NCBI RefSeq assembly: GCF_001426585.1
Contig: NZ_LMEI01000006.1
Span: 486,956 to 550,955, forward strand
Reading direction: 5' to 3'
Length of the DNA: 64,000 nt
Source of the DNA: Streptomyces sp. Root431
GTDB lineage: Bacteria > Actinomycetota > Actinomycetes > Streptomycetales > Streptomycetaceae
Made by a program: the position numbers and the translations under genes. This document shows positions 40,686-50,899 of the stretch, piece after piece (within the stretch, counting starts at the first letter, position 1; every line of letters starts with the position of its first letter). The notes below the pieces were generated by a model, which saw only the letters and a list, made by a program, of their open reading frames with translations, did not search any database and had not been told where the DNA came from.

Positions 40686-40703
40686 ATGGTGCTCTTTCCA
40701 GCC

Positions 40704-41543
40704 TTAGCCCTTGGGATGTGATTCGTCAACCGGAGGAGTGCGGGCAGCACCGGGGGTGCCGGGGGCTCCGGCGGCGTGCCGGAAGCGGCCGTGGGCGAAC
40801 CGCGAGAGGGCGTTGTGCGGCCGCTCGTCGAGGAGCGTGCCGAGGATGCGGGCGCCGTCGCGGACCGTGCGGGGGTGCGAAGGGCCGTGGCGGCGCGGCA
40901 GTTCGCGGCTGGGCACCTCGGCGACCCGCAGCCCGTAGTGCAGGGCGTGCGTGACGAGCTCCGCGCCGAGCTCGACCCCGTCCTCGTGCAGGTCGAGCAG
41001 GTCGACGAAGCCCCGCCGGAACGCGCAGAATCCGTACCAGAGATCGGTGAGCTGCTGGCCGTACAGCCGGCGCGCGACGCGCAGCAGGGCCCGGTGGCCG
41101 AGGCGTCGCGCGAGCGGATAGTCGGCGACCTCGCCGCCCGCGATGAATCGGGAACCCTTGACGAAATCGAATCCGCTCTCCAGGTAATAAAGAAAATGCG
41201 GGATCTCGTCCGGCGACATGCTGCCGTCGGCGTCCATGAGCACGATCAGGTCCCCGGTGGCCGCGCGCAGTCCCGCGTGCGGAATGTCGCCCCGGGAGAA
41301 GTCCCAGACCCCGAGCGTCCGGACGGTCATGCCGTCCCGCACGGGCCCCGCGCCCGTCGGACCGCCGATCAGGACCACGTCCCGCACGACTTGCGGCACC
41401 TGGTCGAGGAGCAGGTCGAGCGCCTTTCCCGGGTCCTGCCCGTCGGGGCGGACCGTCAGGACGAGGCTTACGGTGCGCGTGCCGGAGCCCGGCGCCCGGT
41501 CGGTCGACCGGCGGAGGGGGTGCGCGTCACTGCTCATGGGCAC
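40704..41543 (-). CDS. family 2 glycosyltransferase (dolichol-phosphate mannose synthase-like)
   Basis: 279 residues, GT-A fold. RTVSLVLTVRPD begins the nucleotide-binding core, HAGLRAATGDLIVLMDADGSMSPDEIPHFLYYLESGFDFVKGSRF contains the DxD metal site (DAD) and the second Asp, and TDLWYGFCAFRRGFVDLLDL is the acceptor-side segment of DPM1/GtrB-like enzymes. No C-terminal membrane helices are present, so it is a soluble or peripheral polyprenyl-phosphate sugar transferase. GTG at 41543 has GGAAGG nine bases upstream; the in-frame ATG at 41537 is possible. It may supply a lipid-linked sugar for the neighbouring transferases. Confidence 0.87.
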   Translation of the reverse strand: MPMSSDAHPLRRSTDRAPGSGTRTVSLVLTVRPDGQDPGKALDLLLDQVPQVVRDVVLIGGPTGAGPVRDGMTVRTLGVWDFSRGDIPHAGLRAATGDLIVLMDADGSMSPDEIPHFLYYLESGFDFVKGSRFIAGGEVADYPLARRLGHRALLRVARRLYGQQLTDLWYGFCAFRRGFVDLLDLHEDGVELGAELVTHALHYGLRVAEVPSRELPRRHGPSHPRTVRDGARILGTLLDERPHNALSRFAHGRFRHAAGAPGTPGAARTPPVDESHPKG

Positions 41544-41683
41544 GGCCTACGGCCTTCCGCGCGGCGAACCCGCGCATTTCAGAATCCTGCGTGGAAGGGC
41601 GACGCGTCAAGGAAAACGCAAGAATATGCGGCCGAACGCGAAAGAATGCCCTCGCGCTTTCTGCGCGGAAATCCTGGACGGCA

Positions 41684-41689
41684 TAGAAT
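41684..41689 (+). promoter_or_regulatory. -10 element of a probable leaderless promoter for the GH15 gene
   Basis: TAGAAT is an excellent -10 hexamer in an otherwise GC-rich genome. With a start point 6-7 bases downstream, transcription would begin at the A of the ATG at 41696. The -35 region is weak. No Shine-Dalgarno sequence is present. Confidence 0.55.
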
Positions 41690-41695
41690 CCGGTC

Positions 41696-43546
41696 ATGGC
41701 AGGGCGAATTGAAGACTACGCCCTCGTCGGAGACCTGGAGACGGCAGCGCTCATCGGGACCGACGGGTCCGTCGACTGGTGGTGCGCACCGCGCTTCGAC
41801 TCGCCGGCCTGTCTCGCGGCCCTCCTGGGCGACCCCGGCCACGGCCGGTGGCTCCTCGCCCCGGTCGGCGGCACCCGCTGCACGCGCAGGAGCTACCGGG
41901 GCGACACGCTCGTCCTCGACACGTACTGGGAATCCCTCACCGGAACCGTCCGGGTCACCGACTTCATGCCCCCGCGCTCCAATGGCCATCCCCTCGAAGG
42001 CGTGCCGAGGATCATCCGCGTCGTCGAGGGAATCTCCGGACGGGTCGCCATGCGGGGTGAGTTGAGGGTCCGCTTCCACCACGGCAGCATCGTGCCCTGG
42101 ACCCGCGCGGTGGACCGGCGGACCGTCGCCTCCGTCGCCGGACCCGACGCCGCCTACCTGTCCTGCGGCCCCGGCGCCGACCCCGTCGTCACCCGGGACC
42201 GCACGACCTTCGAGTTCACCGTCCCCGCCGGGAGCCGCGTCGCCTTCGTCCTCGGCTGGCGCCCCTCGCACGTGCCCGTGCCTCCCACCGCCTCGCCCGC
42301 CGAGATCGACGCCACCCTCCTGCGCACCCTCGCCTACTGGAACGACTGGGCGGCCGGGCTCCGCTACGAAGGCCCGGCCCGGGAGGCCGTGCTCCGCTCC
42401 CTCCTCACCCTCAAGGCCCTCACCTACGCCCCCACCGGCGGCGTCGTCGCGGCCGCCACCGCCTCCCTCCCCGAGAGCATCGGCGGGGAGCGCAACTGGG
42501 ACTACCGCTTCTGCTGGTTGCGCGACTCGACCTTCACCCTCTCCTGCCTGCTGCGCGGCGGATTCCGCCGGGAGGCCCGGGCCTGGACGGACTGGCTGCT
42601 CCGGGCCGTCGCCGGCGATCCCGCCGACCTCCAGCCGCTGTACGGGGTCGAGGGGCAGCGCAGGCTCCCCGAGACGCACGCCGACTGGCTTCCCGGCTAC
42701 GAGAACTCACGCCCCGTCAGATTCGGCAACGCGGCCGTCGGCCAGTTCCAGCTCGACATCTACGGCGAGGTGCTCAACACCGTCTACTCGGCCGTCCGGG
42801 CCGGGATCGCCCTCGATCCGCCGGCCTGGGCCCTGGTGGCCGCGCTCCTGGAGTACCTGGGCACGCGCTGGCAGGAACCCGACGAGGGCATCTGGGAAGT
42901 CCGCGGCCCGCGCCGCCACTTCGTGCACTCCAAGGTCATGGCCTGGGTCGCCGCCGACCGCGCCGTCCGCCTCGCCCGCGTCGCCGGCCTGCGCGGCTCC
43001 GTACGCCGCTGGCAGGCCCTGCGCCGCGACATGCACGCGGAGATCTGCGCCCGCGGCTGGAGCGAGGAACAGCGGTCGTTCACGCAGTCCTACGGCAGCC
43101 CCGAGGTCGACGCCACCGCCCTGCTGATCCCCCGGCTCGGCTTCCTCCCCGCCGACGACCCCCGGGTCCTCGGCACCGTCGCGGCGATGGAACGGCTCGA
43201 CGAGCACGGCTTCCTGCGCCGGTACGGCGACGTCCGGGACGGCGGGAGACACCACCTCGACGACCTGGGCGGCACCGAAGGGGCCTTCGTCGCGTGCACG
43301 TTCTGGTACGCCGACGCCCTGGCCGCGACCGGCCGCCAGGACGAGGCCCGGACCGTCTTCGAGCGTGTCCTCGCCATCCGCAACGACGTCGGGCTGCTGT
43401 CCGAGGAGTGGGACCCGGTGGCCCGCCGCCAGCTCGGCAACACACCGCAGGCGCTCAGCCACGTGGCCCTCGTGAACACGGCCTTCACGCTGTACGGAAC
43501 CCGCCGCCATGACCGCACGACCCCCCGCCCCTTCGCCGTGGCCTGA
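41696..43546 (+). CDS. glycoside hydrolase family 15 protein (trehalase/glucoamylase-like)
   Basis: 616 residues. The N-terminal beta-sandwich begins RIEDYALVGDLETAALIGTDGSVDWWCAPRFDS, the standard opening of actinobacterial GH15 proteins. The (alpha/alpha)6 barrel from ~220 has ERNWDYRFCWLRDSTFTL. Candidate catalytic Glu residues are in GIWEVRG near 398 (acid) and SEEWDP near 568 (base). Homologues hydrolyse trehalose or alpha-glucans. No ribosome site precedes the ATG; instead TAGAAT ends seven bases before it, the arrangement of a leaderless message. It is divergent from the GT2 gene and lies in a carbohydrate-related neighbourhood. Confidence 0.92.
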   Translation: MAGRIEDYALVGDLETAALIGTDGSVDWWCAPRFDSPACLAALLGDPGHGRWLLAPVGGTRCTRRSYRGDTLVLDTYWESLTGTVRVTDFMPPRSNGHPLEGVPRIIRVVEGISGRVAMRGELRVRFHHGSIVPWTRAVDRRTVASVAGPDAAYLSCGPGADPVVTRDRTTFEFTVPAGSRVAFVLGWRPSHVPVPPTASPAEIDATLLRTLAYWNDWAAGLRYEGPAREAVLRSLLTLKALTYAPTGGVVAAATASLPESIGGERNWDYRFCWLRDSTFTLSCLLRGGFRREARAWTDWLLRAVAGDPADLQPLYGVEGQRRLPETHADWLPGYENSRPVRFGNAAVGQFQLDIYGEVLNTVYSAVRAGIALDPPAWALVAALLEYLGTRWQEPDEGIWEVRGPRRHFVHSKVMAWVAADRAVRLARVAGLRGSVRRWQALRRDMHAEICARGWSEEQRSFTQSYGSPEVDATALLIPRLGFLPADDPRVLGTVAAMERLDEHGFLRRYGDVRDGGRHHLDDLGGTEGAFVACTFWYADALAATGRQDEARTVFERVLAIRNDVGLLSEEWDPVARRQLGNTPQALSHVALVNTAFTLYGTRRHDRTTPRPFAVA

Positions 43547-43627
43547 TCACGGCGCCCGGCGGGCTTCGGCGTGTCGTTCGGGTGCATCCAGCGGGCGGGC
43601 CCGCCGCGCGTGGGTTCGAATCGGGGC

Positions 43628-44687
43628 ATGGCTTCCTACGACAGGCTCCGCGCCCGCGGCACCCCGAGGCCGCTGGAGACCGGTGACACCTGGTGGTACG
43701 CCGCCGTGGCCGGCGAGGCCGCCGGCTCCTTCAGCACCAGGGTCCGCACCCGGACCCGGCGTGCCTGCCTCGGGACCGTCCTCCTCCTGACGGTCGTCTA
43801 CGCGGGCCTCGTGCTCACCGCGACCGGCCGCCGCTGGGGCGACGCCGCCCTCACCGGACGGCGCGCCGACACCGCCGCCGTCACCCTGCTCCGCGAGCAC
43901 CCCTCGCTCGCCGGGCTCACCACGCTCTCCCTCGTCCTCGGCTGCGTCCTGCTGCTCGCCGTCGGCCTCCTGCGCAAGCGGTACGCGCTCACCGGCTTCG
44001 TCGCCGGCGCCCTCGTCACCTCCCTCGCGCTCACGGGACTCCTCCAGCGGTACGCGCCACGCCCCCGCGTCCTCGACACCGGCGGCGCCCTCCTCCAGAG
44101 CGGCTTCCCCAGCGTGCAGACCACTCTCGCGCTCGGCATCGCCTTCGGCCTCGCCCTCGTCGTCCCCTACCGCCAGCGGGGGCTCACCGTCCTCGCCGGC
44201 ACCCTCTGGGCCGGAGCCGTCGGCGCCTACACCGTCGCGACGGGCGGCCACCGCCCCGGCGACCTCATGGCCGCCGCCCTCGTCGTCCTCGCCGTCTTCT
44301 GCGGTCTGGCCACGTTCCTCGCCCGCAAGGGCAAGCTCCGCCCCGCCCCCCGCGCCCCGCTCCCGCGCGCCCTCCTCGCGGCCGTCCCGCTCGCCGCCCT
44401 CGCCGCCGTGGGACTCGGCGCCGGCTTCTGGCTCCTCGGCGACACCCTCTCCCTGCCCGCCGCCGCCCCCTACGACCCGGCCGAGCTCCGGCTCGCGCAC
44501 CGCTGCGGACAGGCCCTCGCCGCCGGCGTCACCGCCGCCGCCGGACTGCTCCTGCTCACCCTGCTCCGCCGCGTCGACGTGGACGGGGCCCCCGCCCCGT
44601 ACCGCCTCGGCGGCCCCTTCGTGGAGGCCGCGGGAGCGCCGCACGACGGTGAGCTCGTGGGGCCCTTTACGGAGGACCGCGATCACG

Positions 44688-44698
<11 letters not shown>
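43628..44698 (+). CDS. PAP2-like membrane protein (phosphatase family, divergent motifs)
   Basis: 356 residues with two hydrophobic blocks: helices near 45-65, 98-118, 126-146, 163-180, 187-205, 211-230, then 255-275 and 298-320. The acid-phosphatase motifs are recognisable but altered. RYAPRPRVLD stands for KxxxxxxRP, GFPSVQTTLALGIAF for PSGH (His replaced by Gln-Thr) and VATGGHRPGDLMAA for SRxxxxxHxxxD (Arg replaced). With the first His missing it may be inactive or differently catalytic. The chosen ATG begins MASYDRLR; upstream in-frame starts exist. The gene ends in the isocitrate dehydrogenase promoter. Confidence 0.75.
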
Positions 44699-46969
<2,271 letters not shown>

Positions 46970-47026
46970 TCCGGCGCCGTCCGCCCCGGCGGACGACACG
47001 GACCGCTCCGGCGGCCGACAGGCACT

Positions 47027-47055
47027 GCCCCGGCCGGAAGGATTCCGGCCGGGGC
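47027..47055 (+). terminator. terminator of the isocitrate dehydrogenase gene
   Basis: GCCCCGGCCGGAA and TTCCGGCCGGGGC form a perfect 13-bp stem around a 3-base loop (GGA), 58 bases after the stop codon. Confidence 0.88.
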
Positions 47056-47152
47056 GGTCCCGTCGGTGGCGCATCCGCCGTCCGGGTGTGAACCTGGATG
47101 GATGAGCTGGGCATCTTGGACGACCGCCGGTGTTTACACCGGGCGAGGTGGG

Positions 47153-47392
47153 GTGCTGACCGAAGAGGCCGGAGTCGTCACGGGCGATCTGACCGTGCAC
47201 ACGACCTGGACCGAACGCGAGGCACGCGTGGCCGTGCAGTACAGCGGCGCATCCGACTGGTTCACCATGTCGGGCAGTCCCGTTCCGTGTTCGACGGAGG
47301 AGGAGAGCCGCGATCTCCACGACGCGGTCGTGGAGGCCGTCCGGAGAGGGGACGGGGCCACGGTCCCGTCACTGCCCGGAGCGGTGCCGTAG
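47153..47392 (+). CDS. small conserved-type hypothetical protein
   Basis: 79 residues from a GTG preceded by GGCGAGGTGGG. A compact acidic protein: VTGDLTVHTTWTEREARVAVQYSGASDWFTMSG followed by a helix SRDLHDAVVEAVRRGDG, shown in parts. It looks like a single small alpha/beta domain of the kind common in Streptomyces; I recognise no named family and no catalytic motif. It sits between the idh terminator and the sigma-factor fusion gene, 110 bp upstream of the latter. Longer in-frame starts upstream cross the terminator hairpin region and are unlikely. Confidence 0.7.
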   Translation: MLTEEAGVVTGDLTVHTTWTEREARVAVQYSGASDWFTMSGSPVPCSTEEESRDLHDAVVEAVRRGDGATVPSLPGAVP

Positions 47393-47502
47393 TCGCGACG
47401 GCCCCGGCGGTCGCGACACCGACAGCAGAAAGTGTTATCCCTCCCGCTCCCAGGAGTCTCCGAAAGACGGGGGACTCGGACCACGGATGAGGGAGCAGAC
47501 CC

Positions 47503-48966
47503 ATGCACAGCGACGAGCGCCGCACCACCGCCCTGGTGGAGGCGGCCAGGGCCGGTGATGCACAGGCCAGGGACGAGCTGGTGCGCGCGTACCTGCCCCT
47601 CGTCCACAACGTCGTCGGCCGCGCCCTCGACGGCCACGCCGACACCGACGACATCGTCCAGGAGACGATGGTCCGCGCCCTCGACGGCCTCCCCGGCCTC
47701 CGCGATCCGGCCCGCTTCCGCTCCTGGATCGTCGCCATCGCCATGAACGGGATACGGCGACGCTGGCACGAGAAGCGGCGGGCGCCCCTGCCCGGCCTCG
47801 ACCGGGCCGCCGACCTCGCCGACCCGGCCGGCGACTTCACCGAGCTCACCATCCTCCGCCTCCGCCTCTCCGGGCAGCGCCGCGACGTGGCCCGCGCCAC
47901 CCGCTGGCTCGACGACGAGGACCGCGAACTCCTCTCCCTGTGGTGGCTGGAGGCCGCCGGGGAGCTGACCCGCGCCGAGCTCGCCGAGGGCCTCGACCTC
48001 TCCCCGCAGCACGCCGCCGTCCGGGTCCAGCGCATGAAGGAACGCCTGGAGACCGGCCGGGCCGTGGTCCGCGCCCTCGACGCCGAACCCCCCTGCCCCG
48101 GACTCGCCGACTCGCTCACCTCCTGGGACGGCCGCCCCTCGCCCCTCTGGCGCAAGCGGATCGCCCGCCACCTGCGCACCTGCGCCGCCTGTACGGGGCA
48201 GGCGACCGGCAGCCGCGGTCTCGCCCCCGTCGAGGGCCTGCTCGTCGGCATCGGCCTGGTCCCGCCGCTGGCGGCGGCGGCCGCCGCCCGGCACGGCGCG
48301 GAAACCCTCGCCGCCGAGCCCGTGGGCCGGTGGACGCCGATCCGGCGCGCCGGCCTCGTCGGAGCCGCGACCGTCGTCGTCCTCGGCGCGCTCGCCGTGC
48401 TCGTACCCCGGCAGGCGGAGGTACGGGTGGCACCCGACGTCCCCCGCGCCGCGCCCCCGGCACCCGCGACCCCGGCCACCACCCCGGCGCCCCGCCCCAC
48501 CCGGGCCGCCACCGTCGCCGCCCCGGCCCGCACGACCCGTACCCCGGCACCCCGCCGCACGACGCCGCCCGCCCCCGTGCCCACCCCCGGGGAGCAGGTG
48601 ACGGCGGAGGTCAACAGGCTGCGGGCGGCGAAGGGTTGCGCCCCGCTGCGGACCGACCCGCGACTGGTCGCGGCGGCCCGGGCGTACGCGCGCGACATGG
48701 TCGCGCGCGGCTACTACGCGCACAGCAGCCCGGAGGGCGACTTCGCGGACGCCCGGATCACCGCCGCCGGCTACGACTGGAGCGCCTGGGCCGAGAACCT
48801 GGCCCAGGGGGCGAAGGACCCGGAATCCGTCGTCGACGACTGGACCGACGGGTCGATGCACGAGGAGAACATGCTGGACTGCCGGTACCGGGACACCGGC
48901 GTGGCGTCGGCGCCCGGTCCCGGCGGCACGATCTGGGTGCAGAAGCTGGCGGCGCCCGCCTCCTGA
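47503..48966 (+). CDS. ECF-type sigma factor fused to a transmembrane segment and extracellular CAP/SCP domain
   Basis: 487 residues. Residues ~20-90: sigma region 2 (YLPLVHNVVGRALDGHADTDDIVQETMVRAL ... FRSWIVAIAMNGIRRRW). ~140-195: region 4 (LDDEDRELLSLWWLEAAGELTRAELAEGLDLSPQHAAVRVQRMKERL). ~215-235: zinc-finger-like HLRTCAACTG as in anti-sigma factors (H-x3-C-x2-C). ~281-303: membrane helix. ~305-362: Pro/Ala/Thr-rich stalk. ~364-487: CAP/SCP domain (GYYAHSSPEGDF, WAENLAQG, DWTDGSMHEENMLDC). The protein thus links a promoter-recognition module inside the cell to a wall-exposed domain. Release of the sigma part by proteolysis would be a logical mechanism, but is inference. A convergent gene encodes a second CAP protein. 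Confidence 0.88.
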   Translation: MHSDERRTTALVEAARAGDAQARDELVRAYLPLVHNVVGRALDGHADTDDIVQETMVRALDGLPGLRDPARFRSWIVAIAMNGIRRRWHEKRRAPLPGLDRAADLADPAGDFTELTILRLRLSGQRRDVARATRWLDDEDRELLSLWWLEAAGELTRAELAEGLDLSPQHAAVRVQRMKERLETGRAVVRALDAEPPCPGLADSLTSWDGRPSPLWRKRIARHLRTCAACTGQATGSRGLAPVEGLLVGIGLVPPLAAAAAARHGAETLAAEPVGRWTPIRRAGLVGAATVVVLGALAVLVPRQAEVRVAPDVPRAAPPAPATPATTPAPRPTRAATVAAPARTTRTPAPRRTTPPAPVPTPGEQVTAEVNRLRAAKGCAPLRTDPRLVAAARAYARDMVARGYYAHSSPEGDFADARITAAGYDWSAWAENLAQGAKDPESVVDDWTDGSMHEENMLDCRYRDTGVASAPGPGGTIWVQKLAAPAS

Positions 48967-48984
48967 ACGCCGCCCGGCCGGGGG

Positions 48985-49746
48985 TCAGCCCTTGGCGCCG
49001 AAGTTCTGGACCCACCAGGGACCGTTGGCGGTGAGGGTCACCCCGACGCCGATGTCCTTGAAGGAGCAGTTGAGGATGTTCTCGCGGTGGCCGGGACTGT
49101 CCATCCAGTCCTCCATCGCCCGGGCCGGGGTCTTCGGCCCGCGGTGGATGTTCTCCCCCCACGTCGACCACGTGTACCCGGCGCCGGTCATCCGGTCGCC
49201 CGCGTCCCGGCCCTCCGGGCTGTCGTGCTCGTAGTAGTCGCGCGCGGCCATGTCGTCGGAGTGCCGCTGGGCGGCGGTCCGCAGATGGGTCTCCGCGCGG
49301 ACGGGCCCGCAGCCGGCCTTCTCCCGCTCGGCGTTGGCGAGGGCGACGACCTGTTGGACGTACTCCGCGACCTTGGCGCCGGCGGCATCGGTCTCGGCAC
49401 CCGCAGCGGCACCGCTGTCGACTCCGGCCGCGATGGCGGGCGCGGCGGCTGTGGCGGGTGCCGCGGCGGTCGGCGAACCGACGGCCGGGGCGGGGGAGGC
49501 CACGTACAACCCGGCGGCCACCGTCAGGACGGCGGCAGCCGCGCCCGCGGCGGTGACGGCGGCGCGGAAGCCCGGACGCCGAGGAGTGCCCCGCCGCGCC
49601 CAGCGGCCCTTCCGGTGCCGGCCGCCGGCCCGCACGGGGCGACCGAGCCGCACGAGGTGCTCCTCGCGATCCTCGCGTCGGACGTGTTCGCCGTCTTCGA
49701 CGTGTTCAGGGTTCTCGGGGTGACCGGGGTGGTCGTGGTGCCGCAT
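48985..49746 (-). CDS. membrane-anchored CAP/SCP domain protein
   Basis: 253 residues. A His/Arg/Glu-rich cytoplasmic N terminus, one membrane helix near residues 60-84 (AAVTAAGAAAAVLTVAAGLYVA), an Ala/Pro/Thr stalk and a C-terminal CAP domain from ~125. The latter has ALANAEREKAGCGPV, the cavity His/Glu residues in YYEHDSPEGRD and WGENIHRG, and DWMDSPGHRENILNC. CAP proteins of bacteria are extracellular and of uncertain function, with proposed proteolytic or lipid-binding roles. It converges on, and its CAP domain is homologous to, the tail of the sigma-CAP fusion 18 bases away. ATG after GCGGAG. Confidence 0.88.
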   Translation of the reverse strand: MRHHDHPGHPENPEHVEDGEHVRREDREEHLVRLGRPVRAGGRHRKGRWARRGTPRRPGFRAAVTAAGAAAAVLTVAAGLYVASPAPAVGSPTAAAPATAAAPAIAAGVDSGAAAGAETDAAGAKVAEYVQQVVALANAEREKAGCGPVRAETHLRTAAQRHSDDMAARDYYEHDSPEGRDAGDRMTGAGYTWSTWGENIHRGPKTPARAMEDWMDSPGHRENILNCSFKDIGVGVTLTANGPWWVQNFGAKG

Positions 49747-49889
49747 GGAGCTCCGCTCTCTCGCCTCGCCGAGGTCGCCGGACGGTCCGGCGCTGGGAGA
49801 GCCACCGGGGCGACGGCGGTAACCCTTTCCGCCCCCGGCCGCCCCGACACTCCTCGTCAACCCGACGCGTCAACCCACGGCAGAGCCTT

Positions 49890-50762
49890 TCAGCCCTGCG
49901 GGATCACCGCCACCGGGCACGGCGCGAGATGGAGCGCCGCGTGCGCCACGGAGCCGATGCGCGGACCGACGGCGCCGCGCCGGGCCCGCCGCCCGACCAC
50001 CAGGAGCTGCGCGGCCCCCGAGCCGGAGAGCAGCACCTGCCCCGCGCTGCCCAGTTCGACGTGCTCCGTCACCGGCACCTCGGGGAACCGCTCCCGCCAC
50101 GGAGCGAGCGCCTCGCGCAGTGCCTTCTCCTCGTACGGGACGAGTCCGCCGGCCTCGTCGGCGAGCCGCATCGACGCCGGGCTGTACGCGTAGAGGGGCG
50201 GCAGGTTCCAGGCGCGGACGGCCCGCACCGACGCCCCGCGTGCGGCGGCGGTCTCGAAGGCGAAGCCGAGCGCCGCGGCACTGTCCTCGGGGCTGCCGAG
50301 CTGCCCGACGAGGACGTCGCCGACCGGCGGCTCGGCGGGCTCGCCGTCGCGGGACCTGACGGCCACCACGGGACGGGTGGCGGCGGCGATGATCTGCTGC
50401 CCGTACGAGCCGAGCAGGAATCCGGCCACGGCGCCGTGGCCGCGCGAGCCGATGACGAGCATCTCCGCCCGCGACGCGGTGTCGAGGAGCGCGGCGACGG
50501 GTGTGTCGGGGAGTACTTCGGCCGTCAGGGTGAGGTCCGGGTGGCTCCGCGCGACCGTCGCCTCGGCCTCGCGCAGGACCTCGTCGGCGGCCCGCTCCTG
50601 GTCGGCCCGGTCCTGGACCAGGGGGAGGTCGAGGGGTTCCCAGCGCCACGCGTGGGCGAGCCGCAGCGGGAGCCCCCGGTGGAGGGCCTCGCGCGCGGCC
50701 CAGTCGGCCGCGGCGAGGCTCTCCGGGGAACCGTCCACTCCTGCGACGATCTCACGACTCAT
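49890..50762 (-). CDS. universal stress protein, two-domain
   Basis: 290 residues with tandem Usp domains (1-145 and 150-290). Domain 1 begins REIVAGVDGSPESLAAADWA and has the ATP-binding loop GSRGHGAVAGFLLGSYGQQ. Domain 2 keeps only a degenerate loop (GRRARRGAVGPRIGSVAHA) but ends with the usual APCPVAVIP strand. Such proteins bind ATP and accumulate in stress or dormancy; the molecular role here is unknown. ATG with GGAGG eight bases upstream. It is monocistronic. Confidence 0.93.
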   Translation of the reverse strand: MSREIVAGVDGSPESLAAADWAAREALHRGLPLRLAHAWRWEPLDLPLVQDRADQERAADEVLREAEATVARSHPDLTLTAEVLPDTPVAALLDTASRAEMLVIGSRGHGAVAGFLLGSYGQQIIAAATRPVVAVRSRDGEPAEPPVGDVLVGQLGSPEDSAAALGFAFETAAARGASVRAVRAWNLPPLYAYSPASMRLADEAGGLVPYEEKALREALAPWRERFPEVPVTEHVELGSAGQVLLSGSGAAQLLVVGRRARRGAVGPRIGSVAHAALHLAPCPVAVIPQG

Positions 50763-50899
50763 CGGGCTGCCTCCGTCGGTGGTGTGACGGGCCCGCCGGG
50801 CGGCCGGGCCCTCCTCCCCCCAGCTTGGGCCCATCGGCGGTCCGGCGAGAGGGACGGACGTCCCGACTTGCCGGACCGTCCGTCCCTTCTGCCGTGCCG

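Noticed and set aside
43605..43630. GGTTCGAATC resembling a tRNA T-loop
   Set aside because: The flanking bases cannot form the T-stem and no acceptor, D or anticodon arms are found; it is the leader of the PAP2-like gene.
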